Below, piece by piece: positions 21,086 to 32,490 of a DNA stretch of 64,000 nucleotides. Source of the DNA: Mesocentrotus franciscanus (lineage: Eukaryota > Echinodermata > Echinoidea > Camarodonta > Strongylocentrotidae). Within the stretch, counting starts at the first letter, position 1. Every line of letters starts with the position of its first letter. Location of the stretch: contig CP137683.1 of NCBI GenBank assembly GCA_037976565.1, positions 2,799,111 to 2,863,110 on the forward strand, read 5' to 3'. The notes under the pieces are model-generated. The model was given only the letters and a program-made list of their open reading frames with translations. It was not told the origin of the DNA and did not search any database. The translations under genes were made by a program, and so were the position numbers.

Positions 21086-21370
21086 CAGAGGATACAAGGC
21101 GCTGTTCCTTAGTCAATCAACCAAATACCAAGAATAAATTGTAGAGGTATGATTTCAGAAGTTTTTTGAAGAAGTCAAGTGAAGTATTATTATTTAGAAA
21201 TGCAGGGAGTTCATTCCATAGGCGTGGTGCAACGGATAGAAAGGGTTTGAATCCAGCATGTTTATGTAATGTCAGCATCTGCTTTAAAAAAAAAGTAACA
21301 TAGACTCATCAGTATTTAGTGAAATATATTTAATTAGAATAACAGCAGCAAATTTATTCATTTCATATGG
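21086..21370. repeat. Right part of the dispersed repeat split by the LINE
   Basis: Joined to 17720-17746 it would read as one repeat (GCATTTATATAGCACATTTTC then CAGAGGATACAAGGCGCTG), consistent with the LINE having inserted into it. It contains GAATCCAGCATGTTTA and other non-coding sequence. Confidence 0.6.
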
Positions 21371-23296
21371 AACTTAAAGGGCAAGTCCGGCCTGATGTTA
21401 CTAGAAATAGAGAGATTCGAGTAGAGATCGACGTGTTGACATAGTGAAAGCATAGACGTGTAACACGTTTCTGGTGCAGCGTGAAAGATTGAGCAAATTC
21501 CGATTAAAGTCTTTGTTTAAGTTATGAATTTTTGATCGTGGGATCGATCAAACAAAAACTGGCAACTTTTTAACGTATCTTGTGAGGTCCCCCAAAAAAA
21601 AAAAAAATTAAAAAATCGCTAGTTGTACCAAAATCTTTAATAAACATTCACTTATTTCTAAAGAGGGTTTCAATCATACATGCACCCGAGATAAAAATCA
21701 CTGCACATATGAAACGAGGGAACACAGATAATGCACAGGTCAGAAATTTTTCAGTACGTAGCCAATGGAATAGGACTTCATAATGGTAAGTAGCAAATTA
21801 GTGAGCGCTTTAGAACCTAGATAGTGTGCTGTAGCCTTACCTCGTTATTCACTATAATATACATGTTTTGTTTTAGATGCTGCTTATAAGTATCGGCTTG
21901 CATGGTGATGTAGATATACAGTAGGTTTTCAGGACTCCCCAATCCTCCCTCTCTCTCACATGGTGCAACCGCAAACCTACTTTATATGTTTAGTTTTGTT
22001 TTCTTTCTTTTTTTCCTGCAATTTCATGGCAGGACATCCCCGCTTGCAGTATTTCACATGTCCTTCCTCATTTGTTAAGTACTTTAATTGTATAAGCCTA
22101 TGGTAAAAGGGGCTAGTAGGGGTATGAACAGATTTTCCACCCTCTCGTAGGAAAATCGTGAATAATCAAATATGTCTTCTGCCTTTGAAAGAGAACTAAA
22201 TAGGATTGAAGTTACTGAGAATAATCAGCCATTTAGATGCTTTAATGGACAGCCTCCTTTAATACTGAAAATGATAAATACAATGATGGTACTTTTTTAG
22301 AGGGCATAGACTTTATACATTATTTTTTAATTTGGTAAGAAGATAGACCCCCATAAGACAAACATATTTTAACGGTACATGTCCATGATGGAACAATGGA
22401 ATTAATACGAAAAAAGGGCAGTGGTAAACTAAATTATTCTTATCTTCGTCTCCTCTTTATTTTCTTCCTTGTTTGGGGTATTTTCTTCTTATTTTGTTGT
22501 TGACGCGGATAATGTCTGTGGCAGCATCCCCGAAGGCCACCCCCACCCCCGCCCGCAGAACGCCATTGAAAAAAGATAAGCGATTGTTACTGAACGCGTA
22601 TTGAAAAAAAAAGAGAATATCAGTATAATGATGCTGCTCTCAATACCATATCATATCCTTCTACTCATTGTCAGCAGTCAATTTAAAAAAACAGTTCAAT
22701 GTGACAGCTAGGTTCATACGAGAGTCCGTAAAATTAAAGGTTAGTTCATGGTTTTAAACTTCTATGTTTTGGTAGTTAAGGACCGCGCAAATGCTCTCTT
22801 GATTGCTAAGCTTTAAGCTTACTTGAAGTTTTTAAACACGATCGATCTTATGATATTTTTTCTTCAACCCATTTCATTTATTTTCATTTCCAAACATGAA
22901 ATAAAATAACATAGAAATATGACATGCACAAGGCAGATGAACACGACAGCTAAGGGCAGTCGTGGGTCCTCAATTGCGTGCCGTGAGGGCGCAATGAACT
23001 TTAAATTTTCGCTTCCTTGTCATTACAAAGATTGCGTGCTCAGCTCGTAGTTTAACACTTTGAACACTTGTTGTTTCGGTCCCATGTAAGTCCTTGAACT
23101 TGGTATTAGTTTGTTGTTTTAAACTTCAAGGTTTTAGAAGACTACAGAATTAGAGACTTAGAAGTTTAAAAACTACGACGGTTCCGTGTGAACATAATTA
23201 TATCGAAGCTTGCAATGACGTGCGCACACACAATGGAAGCAATCAATCATGACAAATACAATCAAAAGACTCTTCGTCTAAACTGATCACTGTATA
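21371..23296. other. No gene seen; repeat start AAAGGGCAAGTCCGGCC
   Basis: AAAGGGCAAGTCCGGCC at 21377 resembles the starts AAAGGGGATGTCTACC at about 39406 and 40292, and CAACTTTTTAACGTATCTTG with a following poly-A occurs near 21570. The remainder shows no long open frame, tRNA or recognisable element. Confidence 0.5.
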
Positions 23297-23756
23297 CATG
23301 GGTGTCGATCACGGGGTGGGGGATATATCCCCCAATATTTCAGGTGGGGAGGGGATGGCCTGTACAATCATCCCCCAATAATTCACCATCAACAAAAAAA
23401 AAAATGAAGAGAAAAATTAATGATGAGAGCCCGATGAGAGTAGTTAATGGTTATTACATCCAATATACACATTTTGCTATCTTATTTTCATAATACATAC
23501 ATATATCAATAGAAAACGAAGTAAACGAGACAACCGTATATGAGACAAGAATAAATTGAATTATCGCTCATACGGCTTCATCAGGAATTGATGAATTCAT
23601 TCAATTTATTCAATCAACGGCATCATAGAAATACAAAGCCGCAGCGTTAAAAAGCAACGAGCTAAATGTTCAGCGCGAAGCGCAAAAGTGCAAAAAAAGA
23701 AGTAGAGAGTGGGAGAGAGAGATAATGAGAGACAGAGAGGATAATAACCCACGTAG

Positions 23757-24150
23757 CAAGCCCATGTGGGACCCACATGGGTCCCATATTCTCTGAAACA
23801 TGGGCCCCATATGGAAAACCATCTGGGGCCCTAAGACATCTGCACCCAAGAAGCATATGGGACCCATATTAGACAGATGGGACCCAGATGGGACCCATAC
23901 CAAACTGGGCCCAAATGGGTTAACCCAGATTTTCCCATGTGTTACCCATATGGGCATATTCATATTCTACCCATAATGTGTACGCCCAGCTCATTCCCAT
24001 CTGGAACCCATAAGGGCTGGCCCGGATAGATCCCATATGGGTTACTAAATATTGGCCCCATATGGGATACATATATGGGTTCCATTTAATAGCCCAGATG
24101 GCATAAGTGACCTAGATCATCCCCATATGGGTCCCATATGGGCTTGCTAC
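23757..24150. repeat. CCCATATGGG-rich block inside hAT copy 1
   Basis: Degenerate interspersed motif: CCCATATGGG and variants (CCCAGATGGG, CCCATGTGGG) recur, for example at 23945 and about 24122-24142. Each decamer is a palindrome. Open frames here read as repeated Met-Gly-Pro-Ile-Trp and are by-products. Confidence 0.85.
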
Positions 24151-24303
24151 CTGGGAAAAAGGGAAAAGGGGAAGAAACGGGCAGAAGAAAAAAGGAAGGG
24201 GGAAGAGAAAAGGAAGAAAGACAAGAGAAAGAGGGACATATATTTCAGCATTTCTTTCAGGGAACTGATGTGAATGGGCGATGAGAAAAGAGGTTGACTT
24301 TAA

Positions 24304-24701
24304 AGGTATAGACCAGTTTTGGAAACGCCCCTCTCTCAAAAAAATGAAATGGAAGCTCTCATTACCAATCATGTGAAAGAATATGTTTTTGCTAATACGT
24401 GATGATACAAATTTTGCCGGGAAAGTCGGGAAACCACCTACGAATTGATATATTTGGTAAATTATTATATCTATTGGGACCAAATAGATATCGCGCACGT
24501 GGTCGCGTAGTCCCATATACATTTTTCTGTGTACAGTGCTTGTAACTTGACCAAGACTGGGCCAAATTTCTTATCATTTTGATGAATTCAGAACCTTGCA
24601 GTACACACCAATACTTATATGCTAGATGATCAACCTTTTCTGATCGATTCCACAACGTTTCTTTCACAATGCAATCGCATGACCAGAACTGGTCTTTCTC
24701 T
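24304..24701. mobile_element. 398-bp MITE inserted in hAT copy 1 at TTAA
   Basis: Flanked by TTAA at 24300-24303 and 24702-24705; ends AGGTATAGACCAGTTTTGG and, as reverse complement, AGAGAAAGACCAGTTCTGG. Copy 2 of the host element has the unoccupied site AACTTTAAAGTAACC with a single TTAA at 29409-29412. Confidence 0.9.
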
Positions 24702-26123
24702 TTAAAGTAACCTACAATGAAATATTGCTCATGTTTATTTCTTACAATGTCAAAATTACTTTACGGGATCCCCCTCCATAAAAAGCTTAGGCATGGGTGA
24801 TGGTAGGTATGAGGTTAATGCATGATCAGGAATTAGTTGAGTGGATGGAAAAGAAGTGAGAAATAAGCTGAAAGAAATATGGAAAATTGCCATGGAATGA
24901 TGGAAGGCAATGTGAGACAGGCCCAACATGTTCTAAACCAAGTAATAACATTCAAGAATAGTTATGATTTCTTTCACCTAGGAGTTCTTCAAAACTAATT
25001 AAAAACGAGTAAATAATCAATGTCACATTATTGACAGGGCTTAAAAGGAAAGTGAAAAGAAAAACAAGAAACAAAAAAGATTGAATGAAATTTGGGACTT
25101 TTTGTTTATAACACCCTTCCAATAATAATGCACCTTCTAAGACTGGTTATAGTTTTTGAGAAAAAAAATAGTGCTCTGGTCAGGGCCCTAGGGGAATATT
25201 ATGCTTATATTTTTAGAGCGTATCTGGTATGATAAGTATATCTGGGTGAAGAAAGAGATAATGAAAGTTTGTTGTTTGGTAGTTGGAACGTAAGTTTTAT
25301 ATTATGTTTTTAAGAAACAGTTTGTATGAGATCAGGAGTGGAAATTTTCTGTCATTTTGAGATCCAAATTTTGCATCAGTGATATTCTGTTTCATTGAAT
25401 TGAGTTTCCCGCAGAGAGGATTCAGTTGGTTTAATTAAAGAAGGAAGAGAGTCAAATGAAGAACCAAAAGCGATATGTTTTTCATTTACTAATGAGAACT
25501 ATGTTTTTTGAGATCTCCTTACACAGAATATTGGAATGGGGTTTTCACGATGAATGTTGTTAAGAGACATCAATATTCATAAAATGTATGTTTCTATCAC
25601 CAGGAAATAAAGAATTTTCTTTCTACATGAACCTTTCCTGGTTGCTTATTAATGCATTTGCCCACTGGTAACATAATACTTTCACAAGTTGATATCCCTC
25701 ACCATTGGATTTTTTTGGTAATGTCTAAATTTCGTTTAAAAATAGATGATATCAGTCTGGTAGGCCTACACTGCAGGCAAGACTCAGGACTAACATTTAG
25801 CATGTTATTAATTTTATTACCACTCTTATATTCTCTAAAATGTTATCTTTATTGAGGGTGACTTGAAAACGTTAATAACTTGGAAGGGAGGGGGTGCAAC
25901 CTGCCACAAGCTTCTACCTCTTGGTTGCTTTGATCCATTGCCGAAATTTTTTTTGGCACCTATCAGCCCCAACCACGAATACAAATCGACACCCCTGACT
26001 GTATATATACTAGATTTTGAGAATATTAGACTTCTAAGCACATTGACAAAAAAGATTATTATCAAAATACAACCAAACCGATTTTGTATTTGTTTTTATT
26101 TTATTGAAATGTGTATTTCGTTA

Positions 26124-26700
26124 AAAGGTGTATCTCACTGAGCGGCGAATGCTTGCGAACGTAGCGAATTTGGGGTTTCGCCAGGGTTCGTAAAAGGTTG
26201 CAAGAAAGTTCGCAAACACTTTTTCTTGTCGCAAGGAAGTTTTGAACATGTTTAAAATTTCTTTGCGAATTTATTTTTCCGCAAACAGTTGCAAGCGTTT
26301 GCAAAACAGTCGTAAGCCTTTGCAAACGGTTGTAAGACGGTGTCGCTGAAGTTCTTTTTGATTCGCCAATGCTAGCGACCACGTTACCAAATGGTTCCTA
26401 TATAAAAACGACCGATTGATTAGCAAAAGGTCTCAAACATTCGCAATTGGTGGCAAAGGATTGGCAAATAGTTGCTTATCTTCGCAAAAACTGTCGCTAA
26501 CATTTGCATACCGTCGCTAATAGTCGCCAACTACCTTTTGCAAACACTTTCGCAAACATTCGCTCAAATGTTGCTAATTGTCGCTAAACATCGCTTAAAG
26601 TCGCTAAATGTTAAGGGTGTATCTCACTGAGCGGCGAATGCTTACGAACGTTGCGAATTTTGATTCGCCAACTTTTCTGACGAACGTTAGCGAAATCAGG
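26124..26700. repeat. CACTGAGCGGCGAATG repeat family, two starts
   Basis: GGTGTATCTCACTGAGCGGC occurs at about 26128 and again at about 26613 in the same orientation. Between them is sequence dense in TTCGC and TCGCTAA words (CGCAAACACTTT, GTCGCTAA). The inverted form (GCCGCTCAGTGA) is near 31470. A MITE-like family of unknown class. Confidence 0.7.
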
Positions 26701-26814
26701 GTTCGCCTCTGCGAGTGAGTGTCTTAAATCATGCGAACACACAGAGCTGACGGACTAATTAGTACCGCTAATGGGGCTTTCACATATACACTCCGGCCCC
26801 CTAGCCTAGCCCCC

Positions 26815-26965
26815 GCTGCGTACAGTCGTGATTCAGTGGCAAAGTAATGGCCTCGTCACTGTAAGGCCCCAGGATCAAAACCGTGTCGATGTGCTATTAT
26901 TATTGCCCTTTTGTGAGGCATTAATCCTCATTACTGTCAGTAATGACTTAGGGGCGTAGGACCCC
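26815..26965 (+). mobile_element. Possible degenerate tRNA-derived SINE
   Basis: GTGATTCAGTGGCAAAGTAATGG followed by GGATCAAAACC is a weak A-box/B-box-like arrangement, followed by GAGGCATTAATCCTC, similar to AAGGCATTAATCCATA after the SINE at 50938. Low confidence because the B box is degenerate. Confidence 0.3.
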
Positions 26966-27149
26966 TAGTTGATTAGCATAGTAACATACAGATGCTTAAG
27001 CAGTCACGCAAAACAAACACTTGCGAATTATTATTCAATAAAATCTGAGAATGTAAACTATTATCTATATCTATTAGGAATAAATCATTGTCAAAATCAT
27101 TCCATAAATTGGGGTAAAAAAAAAATATTCCAACTTTATGAGCAACAGT

Positions 27150-27870
27150 GTATAATGCCTAAAACCCCTGAGCTTCTGGGGGCTCTGCCCCCTGGACGCC
27201 ATCTAGGGCCCTAAGGCGGACCCCTAGATGCTCATCTGACGGAAAATTATTGCCCCACGCTAATTAGTGTCCTGCCAGTATCAAAAATAAGCCAGTATAC
27301 CCAACCAGGGCCCTAATGGCGGGTCCCTGAATGCTTATCTGACCGTTATAAAATGCCTAAAACCCCTGAGCTTCTGGGGGCTCCGCCCCCTGGACCCTAC
27401 GCCAATTAGTGACCTGCCAGTGTCATGAATAAGGTATCAAAATATGCTCATCTGACCGTAATTAAACGTCTAAAACCCCTGAGCTTCCGGGGGCTCTGCC
27501 CCCCTGGACCCCACCGAGGTTCCTAAGGCGGACCCCTAGATGCTCATCTGACGGTAATTTAATGCCTTAAACCACTCAGCTTCCGGGGCTCCGCCCCTCA
27601 ACCCCACCAGAGGGCCTAGGGCGGGCCCCTGAATGCTTATCTGACCGTTATAAAATGCGTCCTATCCCTGAGTTTCAGGGGGCTCAGCTCCCTGGACCCA
27701 ACACCAATTAGAGACCTGCCAGTGTCATGAATAAGGTATCAACATATGCTCATCTGACCGTAATTAAATGCCCATACCCCCTGAGCTTCCGGGGGCTCCG
27801 CTCCTTGACCCCCGCCGGGGCTTTGCCCCTAGACCCCACGCCAATTTATGCTACGCTCTACCCGATCGTA
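27150..27870. repeat. GC-rich CTGAGCTTCCGGGGGCTC repeat array, locus 1
   Basis: Recurring block AAAACCCCTGAGCTTC(C/T)GGGGGCTC(C/T)GCCCC ... GACCGTAATTAAATGCC, at least five times with spacing of about 100-190 bp. The same unit builds 44165-46140. Flanked on the right by ATTACGCCACTGC and AATCCTGGATCCGCGCCTG (27970-28070), which look like element termini. Confidence 0.85.
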
Positions 27871-28309
27871 AATACTTTAGCCTCCCCCCACCCTCGTTCA
27901 GCGGGGCCTGCATGTATTAAAGAGTGGGGTGAGGATTTTTTTTGTCTGCCCCCCTTCCAAACGTTTTTGCTCATTACGCCACTGCTGGTCACCTTTACGT
28001 ACCAATATTTGGCTCGCATAATTTTAACTTTGCCCCCCCCCCCTAAGAAATCCTGGATCCGCGCCTGGGTGTGCCATGTGAGATAACCTTTCTTTTCTGC
28101 TCAAAAGCGATCAGCTATGCAGAACAACCAGAGCACATTAACAATGGATGCCAAATTTATGTAATGTTTGCACTACGCTAGAAATGAAAGCCTTGTTTTG
28201 GAATTGGAATTTTTCTACCATAATATAGGGGTTTGATTTTCTGCAATTCTAACAAAGTAATATTCTTTTATTGTAATAAACTTGCATGTATATACAGTAT
28301 ACACATCAG
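27871..28309. other. Element edge and AT-rich spacer, no gene
   Basis: GCGGGGCCTGCATGT and TTTTGCTCATTACGCCACTGC (also at about 46205-46276) form the common right flank of the GC-rich arrays, followed by AAATCCTGGATCCGCGCCTG (complement of the repeat start at 6693). Nothing else recognised. Confidence 0.5.
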
Positions 28310-30735
28310 CATGGGTGTCGATCACGGGGGGGGGGATGGGGAGGGGATATATCCCCCCAATATTTCAGGTGGGGGGATGGCCTGTACAATCATCCCCCCC
28401 AATAATTCACCATCAAAAAACAAAAAAAATGAAGAAAAATTAATGATGAGAGCCCGATGAGAGTAGTTAATGGTTATTACTCGCAAGATGACCATCATTA
28501 TACACATTTTGCTATCTCATTTTCATAATACGTACATATATAAATAGAAAACGAAGTAAATGAGACAACCGTATATGAGACAAGAATAAATTGAATTCTC
28601 GCTCATACCGCTTCATCAGGAATTGATGAATTTATTCAATTTATTCAATCAACGGCATCATAGAAATACAAAGCCGCAGCGTTAAAAAGCAACGAGCTAA
28701 ATGTTCAGCGCGAAGCGCAAAAGTGCAAAAAAAGAAGTAGAGAGTGGGAGAGAGAGATAATGAGAGACAGAGAGGATAATAACCCACGTAGCAAGCCCAT
28801 GTGGGACCCACATGGGTCCCATATTCTCTGAAACTTGGGCCCGGCCATCTGGGGCCCTAAGGCATCTGCACCCAAGAAGCATATGGGACCCATATGGGTA
28901 AACCCATATAAGACAGATGGGACCCAGATGGGACCCATACCAAACTGGGCCCAAATGGGTATGCCCAGCTTAATCCCATCTGGTACCCATATTGGTTAAC
29001 CCAGATATATCCCACGTGGGTTAACCCAGATTTCCCCATGTGTTACCCATACGGGCATATTCATATTCTACCCATATGTGTACGCCCAGCTCATTCCCAC
29101 CTGGAACCCATAAGGGCTGGCCCAGATAGATCCCATATGGGTTACTACAAATTGGCCCCATATGGGATACATTATATGGGTTCCATTTAATAGCCCAGAT
29201 GGCACAAGTGACCCAGATCATCCCCATATGGGCCCCATATGGGCTTGCTACCTGGGAAAAGGGAAAAGGGGAAGAAATGGGCAGAAGAAAAAAGGAAGGG
29301 GGAAGGGAAAAGGAAGAAAGACAAGAGAAAAAGGGACATATATTATATTCCAGCATTTCCTTCAGGGAACTGATGTGAATGCATGGGCAATGAAAAAAGA
29401 GGTTAACTTTAAAGTAACCTACAATGAAATATTGCTCATGTTTATTTCTTACAATGTCAAAATTACTTTACGGGATCCCCCTCCCTAAAAAGCTTAGGCA
29501 TGGGTGATGGTAGGTATGAGGTTAATGCATGATCAGGAATTAGTTAAGTGGATGGAAAAGAAGTGAGAAATAAGCTGAAAGAAACATGGAAAATTGCCAT
29601 GGAATGATGGAAGGCAACGTGAGACAGGCCCAACATGTTCTAAAACAAGTAATAATATTCAAGAATAGTCTGTTATGATTTCTTTCACCTAGGAGTTCTT
29701 CAAAAACTAATTAAAAACGAGTAAATAATCAATGCCACATTATTGACAGGGCTTAAAAGGAAAGTGAAAAGAAAAACAAGAAACAAAAAGGATTGAATGA
29801 AATTTGGGACTTTTTGTTAATAACACCCTTCCAATAATAATGCACACTTCTAAGACTGGTTACATTTTTTTAAAAAAAATAGTGCTCTGGTCAGGGCCTG
29901 AGGGGAATATTATGCTTATATTTTAGAGCTTATATTTTAGAGCGTATCTGGTATGATAAGTATATCTGGGTGAAGAAGGAGATAATGAAAGTTTGTTGTT
30001 TGGTAGTTGGAACGTATGTTTTATATTATGTTTTTAAGAAACAGACAGTTTGTATGAGATCAGGAGTGGAAATTTTCTGTCATTTTGAGAACCAAATTTT
30101 GCATCAGTGATATTCTGTTTCATTGAATTGAGTTTACCGCAGAGAGGATTCAGTTGGTTTAATTAAAGAAGGAAGAGAGTCAATTGAAGAACCAAAAGCA
30201 ATATGTTTTTCATTTACTAATGAGATCTATGTTTTTTAGATCTCCTTACACAGAATATTGGAATGGGTTTAATAATAATAATAATAATAATAATTGTGTG
30301 GAGACATCAATATTCATAAAATGTATGTTTCTATCACCAGGAAATAAAGAATTTTCTGTCTACATGAACCTTTCCTGGTTGCTTATTAATGCATTTGCCC
30401 ACTGGTAACATAATACTTTCACAAGTTGATATCCCTCACCATTGGATTTTTTTTGTAATGTCTAAATTTCGTTAAAAATAGATGATATCAGTCTGGTAGG
30501 CCTACACTGCAGGCAAGAGTCAGGACTAACATTTAGCATGTTAATAATTTTATTACCACTCTTATATTCTCTGAAATGTTATCTTATATTGAGGGTGACT
30601 TGAAAAAGTTAATAACTTGGAAGGGAGGGGTGCAACCTGCCACACGCTTCTACCTCTTGGTTGCTTTGATCCATTGCCGAAAATATTTTGGCACCTACCA
30701 TCCCCCCCAACCACGGATACAAATCGACACCCCTG
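28310..30735. mobile_element. Non-autonomous hAT-like element, copy 2 (2426 bp)
   Basis: Same ends and interior as 23297-25997, in the same orientation. Flanked by its own perfect 8-bp duplication CACATCAG at 28302-28309 and 30736-30743, so it is an independent insertion and not a segmental duplication. It has an (AAT)n expansion at about 30269-30292 and lacks the 398-bp MITE. No transposase frame. Confidence 0.92.
28797..29255. repeat. CCCATATGGG-rich block inside hAT copy 2
   Basis: Counterpart of 23757-24150, slightly longer; it includes extra segments such as GGTAAACCCATATAAGAC and TCCCACGTGGGTTAACCC not present in copy 1. Confidence 0.85.
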
Positions 30736-31199
30736 CACATCAGTGTACTAGAATGTTAATAATAATAAGCAACATACTTCTCATTTACAAAACGCCTGAC
30801 AAAACTGTCCCGAGGCGTATAGAATAAAAGTATATAATAGACCGTACATAAAATTATCGATATACGAGACATGGTTGGTTTTTCAAGAAAGTTAATGACG
30901 TAGAATGATAGTATATTCTTCTGTGAAAAGGTAAATTCGTCAAAGACGTCAAATACCAAACGTAAATACAAGGAAGGGGATTTAGCGGGTAGTTAAACAC
31001 ATTTTTGTCTTTCGAAAACAAGTTTGCAAGGAGAGTAACTTCTGCAGGCTGGATAGTAGAGTTTGTCTAGAATTATGACCCAATAGGGTAGGCTCAAAAG
31101 AAGGGGTGTGATCTCACGAGGATATCATTCTCGGAATATTCACAGACTGTTCAAATTCTATTTTTCAGCTTTATTTTCATTTTTTCTCCAAACACTGTA

Positions 31200-31480
31200 A
31201 TTATCGCTGTACATTTGCCACATTCGGCGAAATGCCGCCGAAAGTTCTTTTAATTCGTCCGCTATTCGTCAAATTGAGTTTGTCTTTAACTTTGCTTCAG
31301 GTTTTCACATGATGTTCTTCAAAATATCTCTACTTAACATACCATTAAGTATTCATCAATTTTTCAGATTTGGACTCTGATTGGCAAATACTTTGCGGAT
31401 AGTAAAGGGTCGCCAAAAATTCGTCAGTATTTGTGACGAATACCGATTCGCCGCTAATTATGCCGCTCAGTGACAAAGAA
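31200..31480. repeat. CACTGAGCGGC-family element, inverted
   Basis: Dense in ATTCGTC/TTCGCC words and ends GATTCGCCGCTAATTATGCCGCTCAGTGAC, the complement of the family start seen at 26128 and 26613. Confidence 0.6.
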
Positions 31481-32357
31481 TATAAAGTATCGTCATACTT
31501 TGAAATAGGTGAATTACCTGAATATCGCTTTATTTGGGTGGCAAAATGCCCGAATATATGTTTCTTGTATCCTGTCTAGTTTATCTGGATGACGAAATAG
31601 CATTTAAACCATCACCATAGAAAATAAAAGTCTTATATTTTAACTTGCTCCCTTCTCGAAAAAAAATAGAAACAAAATGGTTGTTGTTCTAGCAAGAGGC
31701 CTCGGCCCCCTTGCGGACAATACGCGGACGTATTCCTATGGGATAAACCGAAAGTGTGCATATGCGTAAAAAAGGTTCCCAACATCCCTTCAAAGCTAGT
31801 TGTGATATCTTACCTTTACTCTGTGAAGGAATTGCAGCTTTTAAATGATGGAAACTAAGCTTCCACGCAGCTATCCATCATGACTTTATATGGCAGAAAG
31901 TAACCTATACCACAAGCAGTGCACAGTTCTGCAAACACGACCGAACTGTTCTCGAACCAGGCTGCGAGGAGTGGCAATGCTTTGCATAGATATATGATTT
32001 GCACGCATGATGCACAAGATCAAAACATTTTTAGCACATATACTATGGCGTTCAAACAGAGGAAACTTATCGAATATGCTCACTACTTTTTCGTTGTTGT
32101 GTCACAAAGAGGAGGTAATCTGAAAAAAAGAAAATTGATGCAAATTCAAATATAGTTATTTGTACGTGGTTAATTATTCAAAAACTGAAATATCAAAGTA
32201 GCAGCCATAAGGCTGAAATAGATTGACTTTACAATCCAAGAGTAAAAAATAAACGTCCATTACACTATACATTATAATTTGATTGACTGTAATACAATGA
32301 TATACAATTAGAAATAACATTGAATAATAACATCAAGAGTAGCCCTTTGTCACGTAC

Positions 32358-32490
32358 AGCGGGTTTGCTGCTCTATCGGTCCCATGTCCATGGTCGATCA
32401 AGCTGTGGGCGTGTGTGGACTTCCCCGGATCAGAGGACTATTCCGCGCGTTTCGAGGACCATGCAGGGGATCGACAGAGCAGCAAAGCCG
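32358..32490. repeat. Imperfect fold-back repeat
   Basis: GCGGGTTTGCTGCTCTATCG at the left pairs with CGACAGAGCAGCAAAGCCGC at the right; further matched words (GGTCCCATG / CATGCAGGGGATC) lie inside. Short MITE-like hairpin, class unknown. Confidence 0.65.

Larger units (their letters stand above)
23297..25997. mobile_element. Non-autonomous hAT-like element, copy 1 (2701 bp)
   Basis: Left end CATGGGTGTCGATCACGG and right end, as reverse complement, CAGGGGTGTCGATTTGTATT. It is flanked by a perfect 8-bp duplication ACTGTATA at 23289-23296 and 25998-26005. An 8-bp duplication with CA(G/T)GGGTG-type ends is the known signature of hAT transposons. No frame resembles a hAT transposase or BED finger, so it must be mobilised in trans. 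A related copy lies at 28310-30735. Copy 1 carries a 398-bp MITE absent from copy 2. Confidence 0.9.

Noticed and set aside
23662..24273. Frames with repeated Met-Gly-Pro-Ile-Trp or Lys/Glu-rich sequence
   Set aside because: Translation of the CCCATATGGG block and a purine-rich run, present in different frames in the two hAT copies.
23297..30735. A 5-kb segmental duplication of host DNA
   Set aside because: Each copy has transposon-like ends and its own 8-bp target duplication, so two insertions explain it better.
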